Below are positions 1 through 11,818 of a stretch of DNA of 64,000 nucleotides, one piece after another. The stretch is from positions 3,100,001 through 3,164,000 of the forward strand of contig JAOVFP010000003.1 of the NCBI GenBank assembly GCA_025738555.1. Reading direction: 5' to 3'. The number at the start of each line of letters is the position of its first letter. The stretch's first letter is position 1. This DNA comes from Cyathus striatus. Taxonomy: Eukaryota; Basidiomycota; Agaricomycetes; Agaricales; Nidulariaceae. The notes under the pieces are model-generated. The model made no database searches and was not told where the DNA came from. It saw only the letters and a program-made list of their open reading frames with translations. Position numbers and translations under genes: made by a program.

Positions 1-3000
1 TCTCATGTAATCAATGGCATGTGACATTGTAACATTATCTTACTTTTCCATAGCCTGCACCCTCTCCCTCACTAATTACTGCCACCAGCTCAGTCTAACT
101 CTCCTGACTGCTTTAGGATTGTTGCCAGTGACTGGCAAATCCCTGATTCTCAGATGAATCCAAAACTTTATGTAGCTCAACATCCAAAGTTCATTGCTCT
201 GTTAGCCTTCTTCTCCCAGCTGGTTTTTGCTGTCCTCAACCCCCCATCATTTCCACTGGCTCCATACTGGCTTTTGTCTCCAATGCTTATGGCAGACTTT
301 CCTGTTGAACATGGTTGAATTGATAATGTTGTCAGTCCACTGCCAGTAATAACCATTTCCCCTGTCTCCTCTTGTTATGTATGTTTCAAAATTTCTAATC
401 ATGCCTATAGAACTCACATTATGCCTCACCACTCACAGCTGAATCCATAATGATCCAGTATTTGGCTTGTTCTGTTCCACCTCTGCTACTTATATCACTC
501 AAACTTCCTGTTCTTTACCCCTGCCCACTGTAATGGCTGGGTGTCAGACTGGTGGCCATTCCTAGAATAGAATGTTTGATGCACTCAAAACATATGCAGG
601 TCAGTAACTCACATATGTTGTTCCCTTTCCTTTGTTACTTACCTCTGAAATAAATACATGATGTATTCTCATTCTTCTCAGATCTCTGACATTCCCCTAG
701 ACTCCTTTGACATATCACAAACACCCCATGACTTGACAGGGTGATAATAACAAAGGGTAAATGTCTCACACTCTTTATTTAGTAGCACTATACATACTGT
801 AGTAGAATTTATATTTAAGTAGTTGGATTTGTATGTAGATACCTTAGTTCTTGAATTGAGACTTATCCATACTCTTACCTCTTCCTTAAGTTTTCAAGAC
901 ATGAACTTTGTGTTTTACCATCATTTTTTGACTTTATGGTTGACTTACATCAGTGTTTTCACCTGCCTTCTCTCAACCTTCTTCCATGGTACCACCTCCC
1001 AACCTCTCCTGAAAACAAGTCCCCTTCACTAACCACCCCCACCATCTCAACACCAGCAGCACAGTTTCATCAATGCCACACATTATGTCAAATGTTCAAA
1101 ACCTTATCCAACATCCCTCCTCTTCAGCCTCCTTTCATCTCCATTGTGTATCTACTTCAATGATACTGGTCTTGACTCTGAACTTATTAATATCTTGTCA
1201 GCTATCAAGTATTGTGTCCACAACATTATATAGCTATAATATAATTAGGGCCAGAACCTGTACATGTACTCAATCATTTTCTGTATTAACAAATATAAAA
1301 CTGAATGCCCAAAATTCCAGATCCTTGATCTCTTTCAGATTTTTGAATTGTTCACTCTTTTTAAATTATTCCCCACCTTTCTGCTTTTCATTATCAGCTC
1401 TCCTGCAACACCCTTGCTATTCTCACCAGCTATTCTCATCTAACTATTTTCACATCATGAGTATCCAGCCTTTATTGTATGATTCTTATGTTTTGTGTTT
1501 CACATTAATTGATCTAATTATTTGTTAGGACTGAACTTGTTCAGGATGAGAACCAACCTGTGGCTAGCCACACCCACAACTGTCTTTTGGGCCCATATTC
1601 TGACACTCATCAACCAGGCTCTTACACTTTGAATGAAGTATATTTACTTTATTATAATACTGTCTACAGTGACATACTAATATCTTGTCTCAGCAAAGAT
1701 CCTTGTTAGGCAATCTTAATAAACTATCACTTTTGTTTACATCTATAAATTATTTGAAATATGTATTGAATAATCATGGCATTGCCACCAATGACTCTAA
1801 CTTTGCAATGGTGACTGATCTCTTGATTCAATTATTCTTAGAAGCATTGATCAACAACCTGGGAACATGATAAACATGTAATTTGTCCAAAACTTGTCAA
1901 TCAACTGGTGTGTTAACCTCTTCTCATAGGGAGCCAATGTTTAATTGGTGTATTATCCATTCTCCCTCAAGATTCTTGCAATCACCTCCCCCATCTTCAC
2001 CTTGAGGAGATCTTCAAGCTTACACATTACCTTTGAGATATCTTCCCAGAAGTTCAAATTCTTGGAAAATGTCTACATGCACTGTCAGTCCAGAAAGGAG
2101 TGCATGTAGTAGTATTGGAATAAGGATTGGAAATATGAAATAATGATGAGAAGAGAATATGGGTCAGTTTTAGTTAGTCTGTAGTACATATCTCTTGCAC
2201 AACTTCCTTACTGCCACTAATGAGTGCATTTGGAGTCTGGGCACTATGGTGTTTAGCAGACATACATCCTTAATGGGTGTTGTCCTGATGAAGATGCTGC
2301 CCCAGGGTACAATTAATAGCTCAATAGTGTTCTCATTTTACACCATAATCTCTGCTTTTGAGAGCATAAAGCTATGCTGCAATTGCTTATGGAACTAGCA
2401 CCTTGACTAAGAACAGGTACTAATCATCTGTACAGACTACAGTGGTGTAGGGTGATTGCATGATATACATGCAAATGTATTCAGTATCTATCATATATAT
2501 CCATGATTTAATACCAATGACAAGAGTTTATTGCACATATCATACATGACAACATCTGCACTTAGGTTTCTGATTCAATATGACCTACAATGCAAATGGC
2601 TCTATTAACAAATAATGAAGATGTTCATGTGGCAGGGATATTGTTGCTCAGAGACCTGCTGCAGTGGGGTGTTTACTTTTCATCTCAGACATTTATTTCA
2701 TTAGTCTCACATTTGTAGAATGGGTTCAACTCAAAACAAAGGCAGCAATAAATCAATTGTTGGAATCAGTACCAGCTAAGGAAGAGCTTCTTCCAAACTC
2801 ACTGTCCCCTGGTCAGACACCTCCCCCAAACATATATGCTCTGCTTTTACCAAATTTTCCCCTTCTCTCTCCTAGGCCTCAATTGGACTGATTTGCACTG
2901 TGTATGGTCTCTTGTTCTGTTGATGATTCCAGCACTGTGAGAGTCAACACCAATGTTGATGCACTCACCTTTTCATTTGGAATCGGACCTGTCTGTGTAT

Positions 3001-3588
3001 TGTTCTTGTTCATCTATTCATCTATTCACTTTTCATAAATACTAATTTTTGCCTTTTAAAAACATTGTTCTGCACTGCCTGCCATATCTACCTATCATGT
3101 CATTCTCCATATTTCTTGCCCTTGAACAAAACTTAGAAATGTGCTCAACCCCAACATTAAGTGTAATTGTTTATGGTAAGAATATTCAAAAATTACCAAC
3201 TCAAGGTAATGTTCCACTCAAAGTGCTAGTGATGAGTTTACTATGGCCCTCAGTAATCAATAACATATGTTGGTAGTGGGCTGTGCCACTTGCTGGCCCT
3301 ATTTTTTATACTACATTGTACAATATGCCTAGTCTTTATTGGAATATATAAGTAGCTAGCTTTACTGTAGAAAAGGTAAGCACTGCCCAAGCTGTACTTC
3401 CATTCTCAAAGCAGAGTAATGTTCTGAAATCAGTATCCAAAGTTTTATTAGTATTTGAAGTACTGAGTACTATTGAATTTAATTGAATATTGGTTGTCTG
3501 AGTTTTTGAACTAGTACTGCAATTGAAGTATTAAAACCAAGTCTTAGAAAGCAAGCTATAGTCTTTAAATCATTCTATTTCATTATTG
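1..3588. repeat. CpG-depleted, transposon-derived block
   Basis: Reading line by line I find a single CG dinucleotide (near 2984) before the one at 3589-3590, after which CG is frequent. TG and CA are abundant, which is the footprint of long-term cytosine methylation followed by deamination. No reading frame here encodes a recognisable protein; the longest open frames (for example 1073-1528) are compositional. A motif near 3285-3305 recurs at 27380-27400, so this is probably a dispersed repeat, perhaps an old retrotransposon whose proteins can no longer be read. The left border lies outside the window. Confidence 0.75.
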
Positions 3589-4659
3589 CGAACCAGATAC
3601 CCTTCGTACTAAATATAACTAACGTAATTTCCTATTTTATGTTGGTGGTGCTACTACTGACATAATAAAGTACTTCTAAAAAGTTAGTCGTATCAGTATT
3701 TTAACATGTTAATCGACTCCTTCAATCGTACCTCTAGGTAAGATCAACTCTTTCACTATGACGATGCAAACAATAGGAACACCACACACAATTTCATCAT
3801 TGGTACTTCATCCGTTCCACTGTATCTAGGACTTAAATAACATACAGTCTGGCTTTGTCCCCTATAATCAACTTTTCTTCATCATGACTTCCAATCTTCT
3901 CTAAACCAACCTAATATCACTCAACATCTCTGAGATTCATCTAGCGTTCAACTTTAATCAGAAAAAATAATATGTATATATTATCTCTCGCACCTCGAAA
4001 TGTACCTATGTACTGTACTTGTAGAACTAACAACACATAACTTGTTTGCTCCAAACCACTACTGTTTATCCTTCGAAGTCAAGCAAGGTTGTTACCGACG
4101 CAGTCGGCAATTCCCAGTTAGTGATTCTGTGAAAAGCTCTGGTTCTAGCGATCAGAGGAGCGATTACTCTCGAAGTTATTTAGGGCCACAAACAATGCCA
4201 CTTCCATGACATCAGTTCCTGGAACTTATTCTACCAGAATTCAGCTCATCGTCATTCTCTTTTGAGAAATCGGGGCTTCTGTAAAGCAGGATTCTATTTG
4301 TGCTCGTGCTACAGAGTACCAAAATCACAATTCAAGAACTGATCGTCACAAGTCCTTCATAGGCACACCAAATGTTATAGCGGAGGGCTTGCCTACGTCG
4401 TTTTCCTCTGAGAAACTTGGGGATTTGGGGCCAGAAGTTATCGCCGGAACACGTCCAGAGAAATGTCTTCCAGGCGACATCAACACTGGTGCTGATAACT
4501 ACTGCGAGCCATCGAACAATCCTCACGGGCCGTCACACTGGTCGATGTTCTTTGTGGTTGACGGCCCACCTATGGCTATACGCAAAAAAGATCATAAATT
4601 AAAAGAGACCTACAATTACAATACCTGTGCGCTAGCTACGCACAATAGCTGCTCTCGTC
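3589..4659. other. Stretch without a recognised gene
   Basis: CG frequency returns to normal here. Short open frames at 4000-4209 and 4389-4718 show no family I know. The stretch may hold the lost 5' part of the kinase pseudogene that follows, but no clear kinase-like match is visible before about 4660. Confidence 0.4.
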
Positions 4660-5376
4660 CGGATACCAACGCCGTGGTATCATTGGTGCATACGTTACTG
4701 AGGACAAGCTCTTCTTGATCTATTACGATCACTCCATTATCATCGTGTCATCGAGACTTTCACAAAGATCGTCCACACCCTCTCATGCTTGGACGATAGC
4801 CGGCTGGGATTCGAGACGAGTGTACTTAGTATTAGGAAACCCTTTGATCTTCCTGGTGATCATTCGTCTAAGGCCTCGATATCTCACATGATCTTGAAGC
4901 TGGACGATCTCGAGCTGTTACTGCTAGACGTTATCCACGCGCGACGCAGCATTATAGGTCATAGAACATGCACTCTACGAGCAAAAGTATTAAACGGAAT
5001 GCATAAAGAACGATCTGTGGCGGTCAAATTTAGCTACACTCCCAGCGGACGAAATCAGGAGGCGCATATAGTGAAGACGTCCCGCGAAAAGGCATGTTCC
5101 AGTGAAGATTCAAGAAAGTTCTTGAGAAACCTCCCCCATATCATTGCGAATAAGGTTATTCCTGCTTCGGATTTTCAAGAAAAACTATGGGAGGAGTTTG
5201 GCGATAAATACGAGCTGCGTGATTTAAACATTATTGTCTCTGAGGAGTTCTTCCCTATCCATAGCTTTACCAGTGATGTGGTTATGGGTAAAGCCTTTCA
5301 AGATACCTTCGAATGTACGTTAAATGTAACATTTGTAAAACGGAAATACTAAATTTTCGACTTTCAGGTCATTACT

Positions 5377-5384
5377 GGCTGTAT
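5377..5384. repeat. Target-site duplication, left copy
   Basis: GGCTGTAT immediately before the element's TAGGGC terminus, identical to the right copy at 7928-7935. It encodes part of the kinase residues WLY. Confidence 0.85.
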
Positions 5385-5448
5385 TAGGGCTGCACACCGT
5401 AGCCGTATATACGGTATACGGTACGGGCCGTGCTATATGACGCTCCAA

Positions 5449-5875
5449 TATGCCGCTCCGAATGGGAAATTAATCGCCGTGCCGTAGTTCGCTTGCCGTA
5501 GCATAGGGGGCGCCGTAGTCTACAGTATTTCTTCAATTTCTGCATTCTCACCTTGCATTTTTGTTCTACTGTATAAATAAATGTCTCTGAATGTTATGAT
5601 AACGACGACATATTCCTAAATCGACCTAGGAGCTATGTTTTTCACGAAATGTTATGTTCAACGGTATTTCCCACGCTTTTCCCACGCTTCGCTGAAGTGC
5701 TTTACAACGCCTTCAGTCCACCTTTATAATTTCGTCAGCCTTGCTCTCTTGTGCTCTTCTTCATATATATAATATTTAGACATACAGAATTTAGTTATGT
5801 CCAGAAACCCAAATGTCATATTAGCATTCACATGTACATTAAGTTGCTTCACCATATATGTTATTTCAGCTTAAA
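5449..5875. repeat. Left arm of inner foldback unit 1
   Basis: Nearly identical in reverse complement to 6485-6910 over about 425 bases. Landmarks are GCCGCTCCGAATGGG at the outer end and CTTGCTCTCTTGTGC further in. Similarity fades beyond about 5875. Confidence 0.8.
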
Positions 5876-6484
5876 CAGCTGTGAAGGGAAAAGTAAATGG
5901 CACTAATTAAGTTAAAATTTATATTCAAGATCGAATTCAGGCCATATATTTGTAATAATTAGTTCATATACACAACATATACATTATCATACATATGTAT
6001 AAGAGCTCAAAGAAATGATAGAGAGAAAGATAAAGTTTAAAGACTACACTAACTTAACCCATATAAAGAGTTATACGGATTGCCCGAGGTATTTTAAATA
6101 CATTGAACTTAAAGCTTAGGCAGTTGAACGATTGACAAGGTAACGATGTAAGGCATTTCAATTAATCGTGGGAAATACTGTTTAACAAACCTTTTCGTGA
6201 AATAACATAACTTCTGTGTCGATTAAAGACTTTTATTGTTGTGATAAAATACAGACACATTTATAATGATATTGCATACGCATAACATAGCGGCATAATG
6301 TGTATGTCTCTCAACTTCTCCATATGTAATAATGTAACTCACCTCAATGCTCGTTTGTCAGATATTTAGAACAACAATTCAGGTACTCAGATATGATATG
6401 CATTTGCAAAACATATGTATACAGCATACCTCCATTACTCAGATTATCCTCCATTCGTTATTCAATTATAATTTCATAGTTCTT

Positions 6485-6910
6485 CGAGCTGAAATAACAC
6501 ATTTAATAAAACAACTTAATGTACGTGTGAATGCTAGTATGACATTTGGGTCTCCAGACATAATTAAATTATATATGGATAAATATTATATATATAAAGA
6601 AGGGCACAAGAGAGCAAGGCTGACGAAATTATAAAGGTGGACTGAAGGCGTTGTAAAGCACTTCAGCGAAGCGTGGGAAAAGCGTGGGAAATACCGTTGA
6701 ACATAATATTTCGTAAAAAAACATAGCTCCTAGGTCGATTTAGGAATATGTTGTCGTTATCATAACATTCAGAGACATTTATTTATACAGTAGAACAAAA
6801 ATGCAAGGTGAGAATGCAGAAATTGAAGAAATACTGTAGACTACGGCGCCCCCTATGCTACGGCAAGCGAACTACGGCACGGCGATTAATTTCCCATTCG
6901 GAGCGGCATA
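6485..6910. repeat. Right arm of inner foldback unit 1
   Basis: Reverse-complement partner of 5449-5875. It ends at GAGCGGCATA, directly abutting unit 2. Confidence 0.8.
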
Positions 6911-7166
6911 CGAATGGGAAATTAATCGCCGTAGTACAGAGTCGCCGTAGTCAACGGTGTTTCTTCTATTTTCTGCATTTTCACTGCACATTGTCATTCT
7001 AACGTATAACTAAATGTCTCTAAACGTTCTAATATCAATAATATGTTCGAAGATTGGGCTAGAAGTTGTGTTTTTTCATCATATGTTTTGATCAGCGGGA
7101 TTTCCCACGCATTTCCCACACCTCGTTGATGTACTTTAGAGTAGTTTTACTACAGCGCATTTGAAA
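6911..7166. repeat. Left arm of inner foldback unit 2
   Basis: Reverse-complement partner of about 7593-7842. It is related to but diverged from the arms of unit 1, so it is a second copy or subfamily rather than a local duplication of unit 1. Confidence 0.75.
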
Positions 7167-7592
7167 CATACAGTAATACATTATGTGTACGTGCCATTCG
7201 ATCACATATTAGGCTTGTCAAACGACAGTATGTGTATGAATACTTAAACACAAACACTTCAGGTGCCTTCAGTTGGAATCAACTATATGGATGTATATTA
7301 ATCTAACGCATACGCATAATGATTTGTATGATGTCTCGCATTGCTTTCTCCATATGCCACACGCCTCAACACTTTCACCCTCAGACCGGATAGACTCAAT
7401 GCTTGCTCATTGCATACTTTGAGCAACACCTCGTTAAATACTCTTATGTGAAGCAAAGTATTCAGTACCTTTTTAAGCATCTTTAATAAAATAACTTAAG
7501 GTACCAGTGAACGCTAGCTTGAAATATGGGTATCAAATTTCTAGACAAAATATGAACGAGTAGAGCTGAATAAATATTTAAGGTGGACTGAA

Positions 7593-7842
7593 ATGCGCTG
7601 TAGTAAAACTACTCTAAAGTATATCAACGAGGTGTGGGAAATGCGTGGGAAATCCCGCTGATCAAAACATATGATGAAAAAACACAACTTCTAGCCCAAT
7701 CTTCGAACATATTATTGATATTAGAATGTTTAGAGACATTTAGTTATACATTAGAACAACAATGTGCAGTGAAAATGCAGAAAATAGAAGAAACACCATT
7801 GACTACGGCGACTCTGTACTACGGCGATTAATTTCCCATTCG
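7593..7842. repeat. Right arm of inner foldback unit 2
   Basis: Pairs with 6911-7166. Landmarks are GTAGTAAAACTACTCTAAAG near the inner end and GGCGATTAATTTCCCATTCG near the outer end. Confidence 0.75.
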
Positions 7843-7927
7843 GAGCGGCATACATTCGGAGCGGCATACCCGTATACTACCCGTAACGATACGGCCGTGT
7901 GCCGTTTACGGACGGTGTGCAGCCCTA

Positions 7928-7935
7928 GGCTGTAT
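7928..7935. repeat. Target-site duplication, right copy
   Basis: GGCTGTAT immediately after the element's GCCCTA terminus. The kinase frame resumes here with TEMKLLHR. Confidence 0.85.
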
Positions 7936-8490
7936 ACAGAGATGAAGCTGTTGCATCGCGACATCAGTGCCAATAATTTAATGTATCGCAAGGAAAATGG
8001 CGTTGTATACGGCGTCTTGAATGACTTTGACCATGCTTCATTATTGCAAGACATAGTATCTGACACTCGCCTTCAGCAATGCACGGGAACACTCCCATTT
8101 ATGACGGTGGATCTACTAGTCAGTCTAGATTAGAAAACTTCACCACCCGCATACTTGTACCGACACGACCTAGAGTCTCTTCTATGTTCTCTACTACAGT
8201 CACCTGCTATGAAAATGGCCGACGGCTAGATGACTACCCTCTCAAGCACTGGTTCGCTACAGGCAACGATGTACAATATTTTATAGTAGAGAAATTTTCG
8301 ACATTTCGCTGGAGACGAGTTGTGGACCCGACTTCTTCTTTTCGCAGGCTTAAAGATGTTGTTGTTAAGATGCATTGCGCTTCTGCTGATGGATATTTTT
8401 ACAGGGTAAATTTGCGTACAGAGGAAGGTTATGATGACGATAGTTTAGGGGGATATGTTACCTATGCAGGCTTCTATGAATTTTTTTGAG

Positions 8491-8941
8491 AAATTCAGGA
8501 CACTGTAGATTGCAAGCATTAAGCTTTCATTACTATATCCTCCCTTACTTGATATAACAACTTGTTGCTGCTTATTCCTATTAGTATCAGATAAGTATGT
8601 ACGTTCACGGGAAACCTTATAACCTCGACAACTAGTATGACGATTGGAGAATAAATGGAGTGTGATTTATCCTTTTGGTCTGCATCAACGCCATTGTCGA
8701 CTAATACTAATAGCGAGCAACGTTGAAGCTTCAATTACATTTTCCGCAGGCCTAGCGAAGATTGAGCGGGGTTAGAGGAAAATAAGGTAAGCAGAGTACG
8801 TACAAAGTTGGGATCAGTGGCTGTGTCACCGGGACGGATGTTACATGCCGGCTGTCGTCTGGAGGTTTGATTTCCATCTGCTCGACGTTCAGCGCTCACT
8901 GATGACCGTTGCAGACGACGACGACAACGAGCCCACCCATC
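8491..8941. other. Spacer before the Rab gene
   Basis: About 450 bases with no gene seen. The final part is the presumed promoter and 5' leader of the GTPase gene; a run of ACG triplets precedes its ATG at 8942. Confidence 0.4.
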
Positions 8942-10399
8942 ATGCCCACCATTAAGCTCGTCGTAATTGGACCCTCGGGCGTTGGAAAGACAAGCTTACG
9001 CGGCCAGGTGAGTCCATTTGACCCCCCCAAACTCCATTTACTGAATAGTCGTACCACTTTGCGGTCTTATCTTCCTTCTCGACATCCAGTATATCTCCGG
9101 TCGCTTTTCCAATGGCTATCGCGCAACCATAGGCGCGGACTTTATCACCAAGACTCTACCGCATCCTACCAAACCAGACGAGTCAGTCACACTGCAGATA
9201 TGGGTGTGTAGTGCGCCCTTTGTTTACCCTGCAAAGACCCTGCCTAACTTCAGACTCAGGATACCGCTGGTCAAGAACGCTTCTCCAGCCTTTCAACCGC
9301 CTTCTTCCGTGGTGCAGATGCTGCATTACTCATGTTCGACGTGAACTCCCCTGAAACATTGGAGTCGCTGAGGAAGTGGTGGAACGACTTCAAGGACCAG
9401 GCTCCCCTCCGCGATGAGGACATACCAGAGTTCTGCTGCGTTGTGGTGGGGAACAAGGTGGATCTCGTAGAAGAGGCAGTGGCTACGAGGAAGGGGAAGA
9501 TGAAGATGAACAATTCGATCAATGGCAGAACCACACCACCTGTGACTGAAAAAGAGGCTAGAGCGTTCGTGGACGAACTCGTCCCACCAGATACATGGCC
9601 ACCACTGGCCAGTATGCCCCTAAAGCAGAACGGCATAGCAAGAGACGGTGACAGCATAGTATCAGACATAACCATCCAACCACCCTCCCCGTCCTCCCTA
9701 ACGCAAAAAGACACTTTCCCAACGTCCCTCTCCCCATCCACACCACCTCGCACATCCTCAATAGCGATCTCCTCATCGCAGCGTACCAGGTCACCCATCC
9801 ACTCCCTATCCAAGTCCCGCTCGCGCTCATCAACCTGCTTCTACACCTCGCACGCCTCCAGCGTCGTCACCACCGCTACGATGTACCACACCCCCTCTGA
9901 ATCGTCCTCCGTATTCGATTCCTGGCACTCTGCCCGATCTAGCCCAGAACCCTGGTCGTCCTCCGAAGAAGGCGAAGGCCCCTCCCGCTTTCGAAAACGA
10001 GCACTCACCAACGCCTCATTAGGGAGCCAAAGCTCCTCCAGCGGAGCAACTATCACACCCTCCCTCTTCGCCCGAGAACGAGCAGCAACATCGCAAGTCT
10101 CACTGCCCCCTCCATCACCTCCACAAACGCACTCCCCTGCTTCCTCACTGCCAGTCCCGCCATTGCGTGGGCCTGCGCTGTTCTTTACATCCGCGAAGAC
10201 AGGGGAACACGTCGCTGATGTGTTTAGCTATGTCGCTGCGAGAGTGTTGCGCAAGTGGGCGTATGACGAGGAGGTGGAGGCGCGCAGGATGGGGTGGGAG
10301 GAGGATGAGGTGGTTGAGCGGGCGAAGGGGAAGAAACGCGGGGTGTGGTTGGGCGTCGGTGGGGAGGGGGAGAATGGTGATCGGTGTTGTGCGTCGTAG
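8942..10399 (+). CDS. Rab7/Ypt7-like small GTPase with a long internal insert
   Basis: Three exons (8942-9007, 9090-9203, 9260-10399) give 439 residues. GTP-binding motifs are in order: GPSGVGKT (10-17), switch I with ATIGADF (34-40, the Rab7-type GADFITK), DTAGQE (61-66), GNKVD (124-128) and SAK (371-373). The C-terminus is CCAS, a likely geranylgeranylation site, so the protein probably works on endosome or vacuole membranes. Canonical Rab7 proteins are about 205 residues with some 30 residues between NKxD and SAK. Here there are about 240, and the extra part is Ser/Pro/Thr-rich and probably disordered. I chose ATG 8942 because it starts MPTIKLVVIG, right where Rab proteins begin; upstream triplets are low-complexity. 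The fold and GTP chemistry are secure, but orthology to Ypt7 itself is not. Confidence 0.85.
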
Positions 10400-11818
10400 G
10401 TGTCTCTGTCTGCCCTGTGATGGAAGGCGTAAAGCTTCGCCCCTTCGGTTTCTTCCCTGCTGTTTAATCACTCTTCGACGCGTTTTCGTTTTTGCTGCTT
10501 TGCACCCAGTATCATTATCCCTATCCTATCTCTTCGACCTTCGATCTTCGACATTCGAATCCCTCTTTCAATCAACTTACTAATAGCGAACCACTGTACT
10601 TTGTATGCATTTATTGTCTCATAACGTTTTTTGTTCTCAGGTTCTCATTCTCGTTCGTGCCGATAGGGTTTTATATGGCAAACTTTCTCTACTGTTTACT
10701 TACTTTAGTCGTTCTCCGATACTTTACTTGTATTCTTTTCGTTCATTGTTGGTATTGTTCGGATACAACGTTATTATTATTTTCATTTATTCGAACATCG
10801 GGTGTGAGGGAGAAGGGGAATAAGTACATCTTGTCATCTTATCATTATTATTTAATGTAAAAACGAGCCTTTCATGTTCCAGGTCCTATGAAGGCCTTGG
10901 TTAGTGAGGTATGTTATCAGATTTTTATGTTTTCATTTCAAATTTCTGAATCTGATGAATGTGTTGTGTACTATGTAGTGCCAAGCTTTACCGTCGGCCG
11001 AGGTCACGCGACCACACTGGGTTCAAACTTTGCAATTTCATTTCCTTGAACTCAATCCAATCGCCTTCAAGTTCAACTACCGTTCCACAAACATCCTCAA
11101 GTATGATCTGCAGACTGAACTGTTCTTTCCAAGTTCTCTCCATCTTGGATTTCTAACAAGCCGAAGATCACCCAGGCACGGCACCTTTCTTCGTCTGAAA
11201 CGTTATCAAATCCAACGACCTCCCAGGATCTCCCTAAGGCACGATGAAACGAAACGGTTACGACCGGACTACTTGGGACCTCCTTAGATCTCCGCGATTC
11301 CTCAGCAATCCTCAATCCTCGATTGTTGGCAGTGTTAAAGACAGAAGTCGATGAAAAAAACATCTGAAGTTCTGAATGCCTCTGAATCAAGTTTTGCGTC
11401 TTCCTCGTCGTCGTGCAGACATCTCTGAAATATGAAGACAAACTCACATCTCCGCCGGTTTTTCTAAAGAAACATCTCACATCTGTGATTCCGTTGCGGC
11501 TCACCCACAACCTTTCCACTCCTGGATTAAAGTGTCAGGGCTATCAATTTCATGCCGCGAGTGCGATTCCCAAGCGACGCCACTTACTGCAACGCCCACA
11601 GTGGAAAGATTCATTCATGTTTTACCCACTGTTTTGTCTTAAAGCAACGAACTGCTATGGCGCTCGTCCTATTTTTCCCGCATTCGCTGGGACAGTCCTC
11701 GAATCGAGGGCCCAATGCTGGGTTGCGCCTCATTTGGCAATATTTACCTGGAAGAAAGACTTCGTTAAACTCTGAATACCCCCAAAACGCTTCACAGCTC
11801 GAAACTCCCTGCGTCTCC
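10400..11818. other. Spacer with no recognised gene
   Basis: The first about 450 bases are T-rich and fit a 3' untranslated region of the GTPase gene. Beyond that, a 140-codon minus-strand frame (11097-11519) and short plus-strand frames overlap one another without any known motif. The last 100 bases lead into the DUF6533 gene. Confidence 0.4.

Larger units (their letters stand above)
5385..7927. mobile_element. hAT-like non-autonomous foldback element (2.5 kb)
   Basis: The element begins TAGGGCTGCACACCG and ends with the exact reverse complement of those 15 bases. It is flanked by a perfect 8-bp direct repeat (GGCTGTAT at 5377-5384 and 7928-7935). Eight-bp duplications and short terminal inverted repeats are typical of the hAT superfamily. 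No transposase frame is visible, so it would need an enzyme from elsewhere. The inside consists of two consecutive palindromic units: arms 5449-5875 with 6485-6910, and arms 6911-7166 with about 7593-7842. Both units share sequence such as the CGAATGGGAAATTAATCGCCG region. They meet head to tail at 6910/6911, where the outermost about 65 bases of each are missing. Near-perfect arms suggest recent activity. Confidence 0.85.
4660..8490 (+). pseudogene. FunK1-family protein kinase pseudogene, split by a transposon
   Basis: This is a broken copy of the fungal-specific FunK1 kinase family, paralogous to the gene at 42061-43868. Segments 4660-4760 (motif YYDHS), 4789-5314 and 7928-8490 align in order with that gene but lie in different frames. 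Shared stretches include LDDLELLLLDVI, ELRDL and VLNDFD. The kinase core carries HRDISANN, so the catalytic Asp is present. The intron at 5315-5367 sits where the paralog has one (42698-42648). Right after its 3' end the exon is cut by the hAT-like element; removing the element and one target duplication restores the local frame (LY-TEMKLLHR). Besides the insertion there is at least one early frameshift near 4740 and a stop near 8130 with frame changes after it. The gene is therefore dead regardless of the transposon. Confidence 0.8.

Noticed and set aside
1073..1528. 151-codon frame inside the CpG-depleted block.
   Set aside because: CG depletion removes many codons and biases translation toward Ser/Leu/Phe; nothing resembles a gag, protease or polymerase motif.
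9271..9813. 180-codon open frame on the minus strand inside the Rab gene.
   Set aside because: It lies antisense to the Ser/Pro-rich coding exon, has no motif, and its openness follows from the codon use of the real gene.
11097..11519. 140-codon minus-strand open frame upstream of the DUF6533 gene.
   Set aside because: No recognisable domain, overlapping plus-strand frames of similar quality, and no promoter or intron signals.
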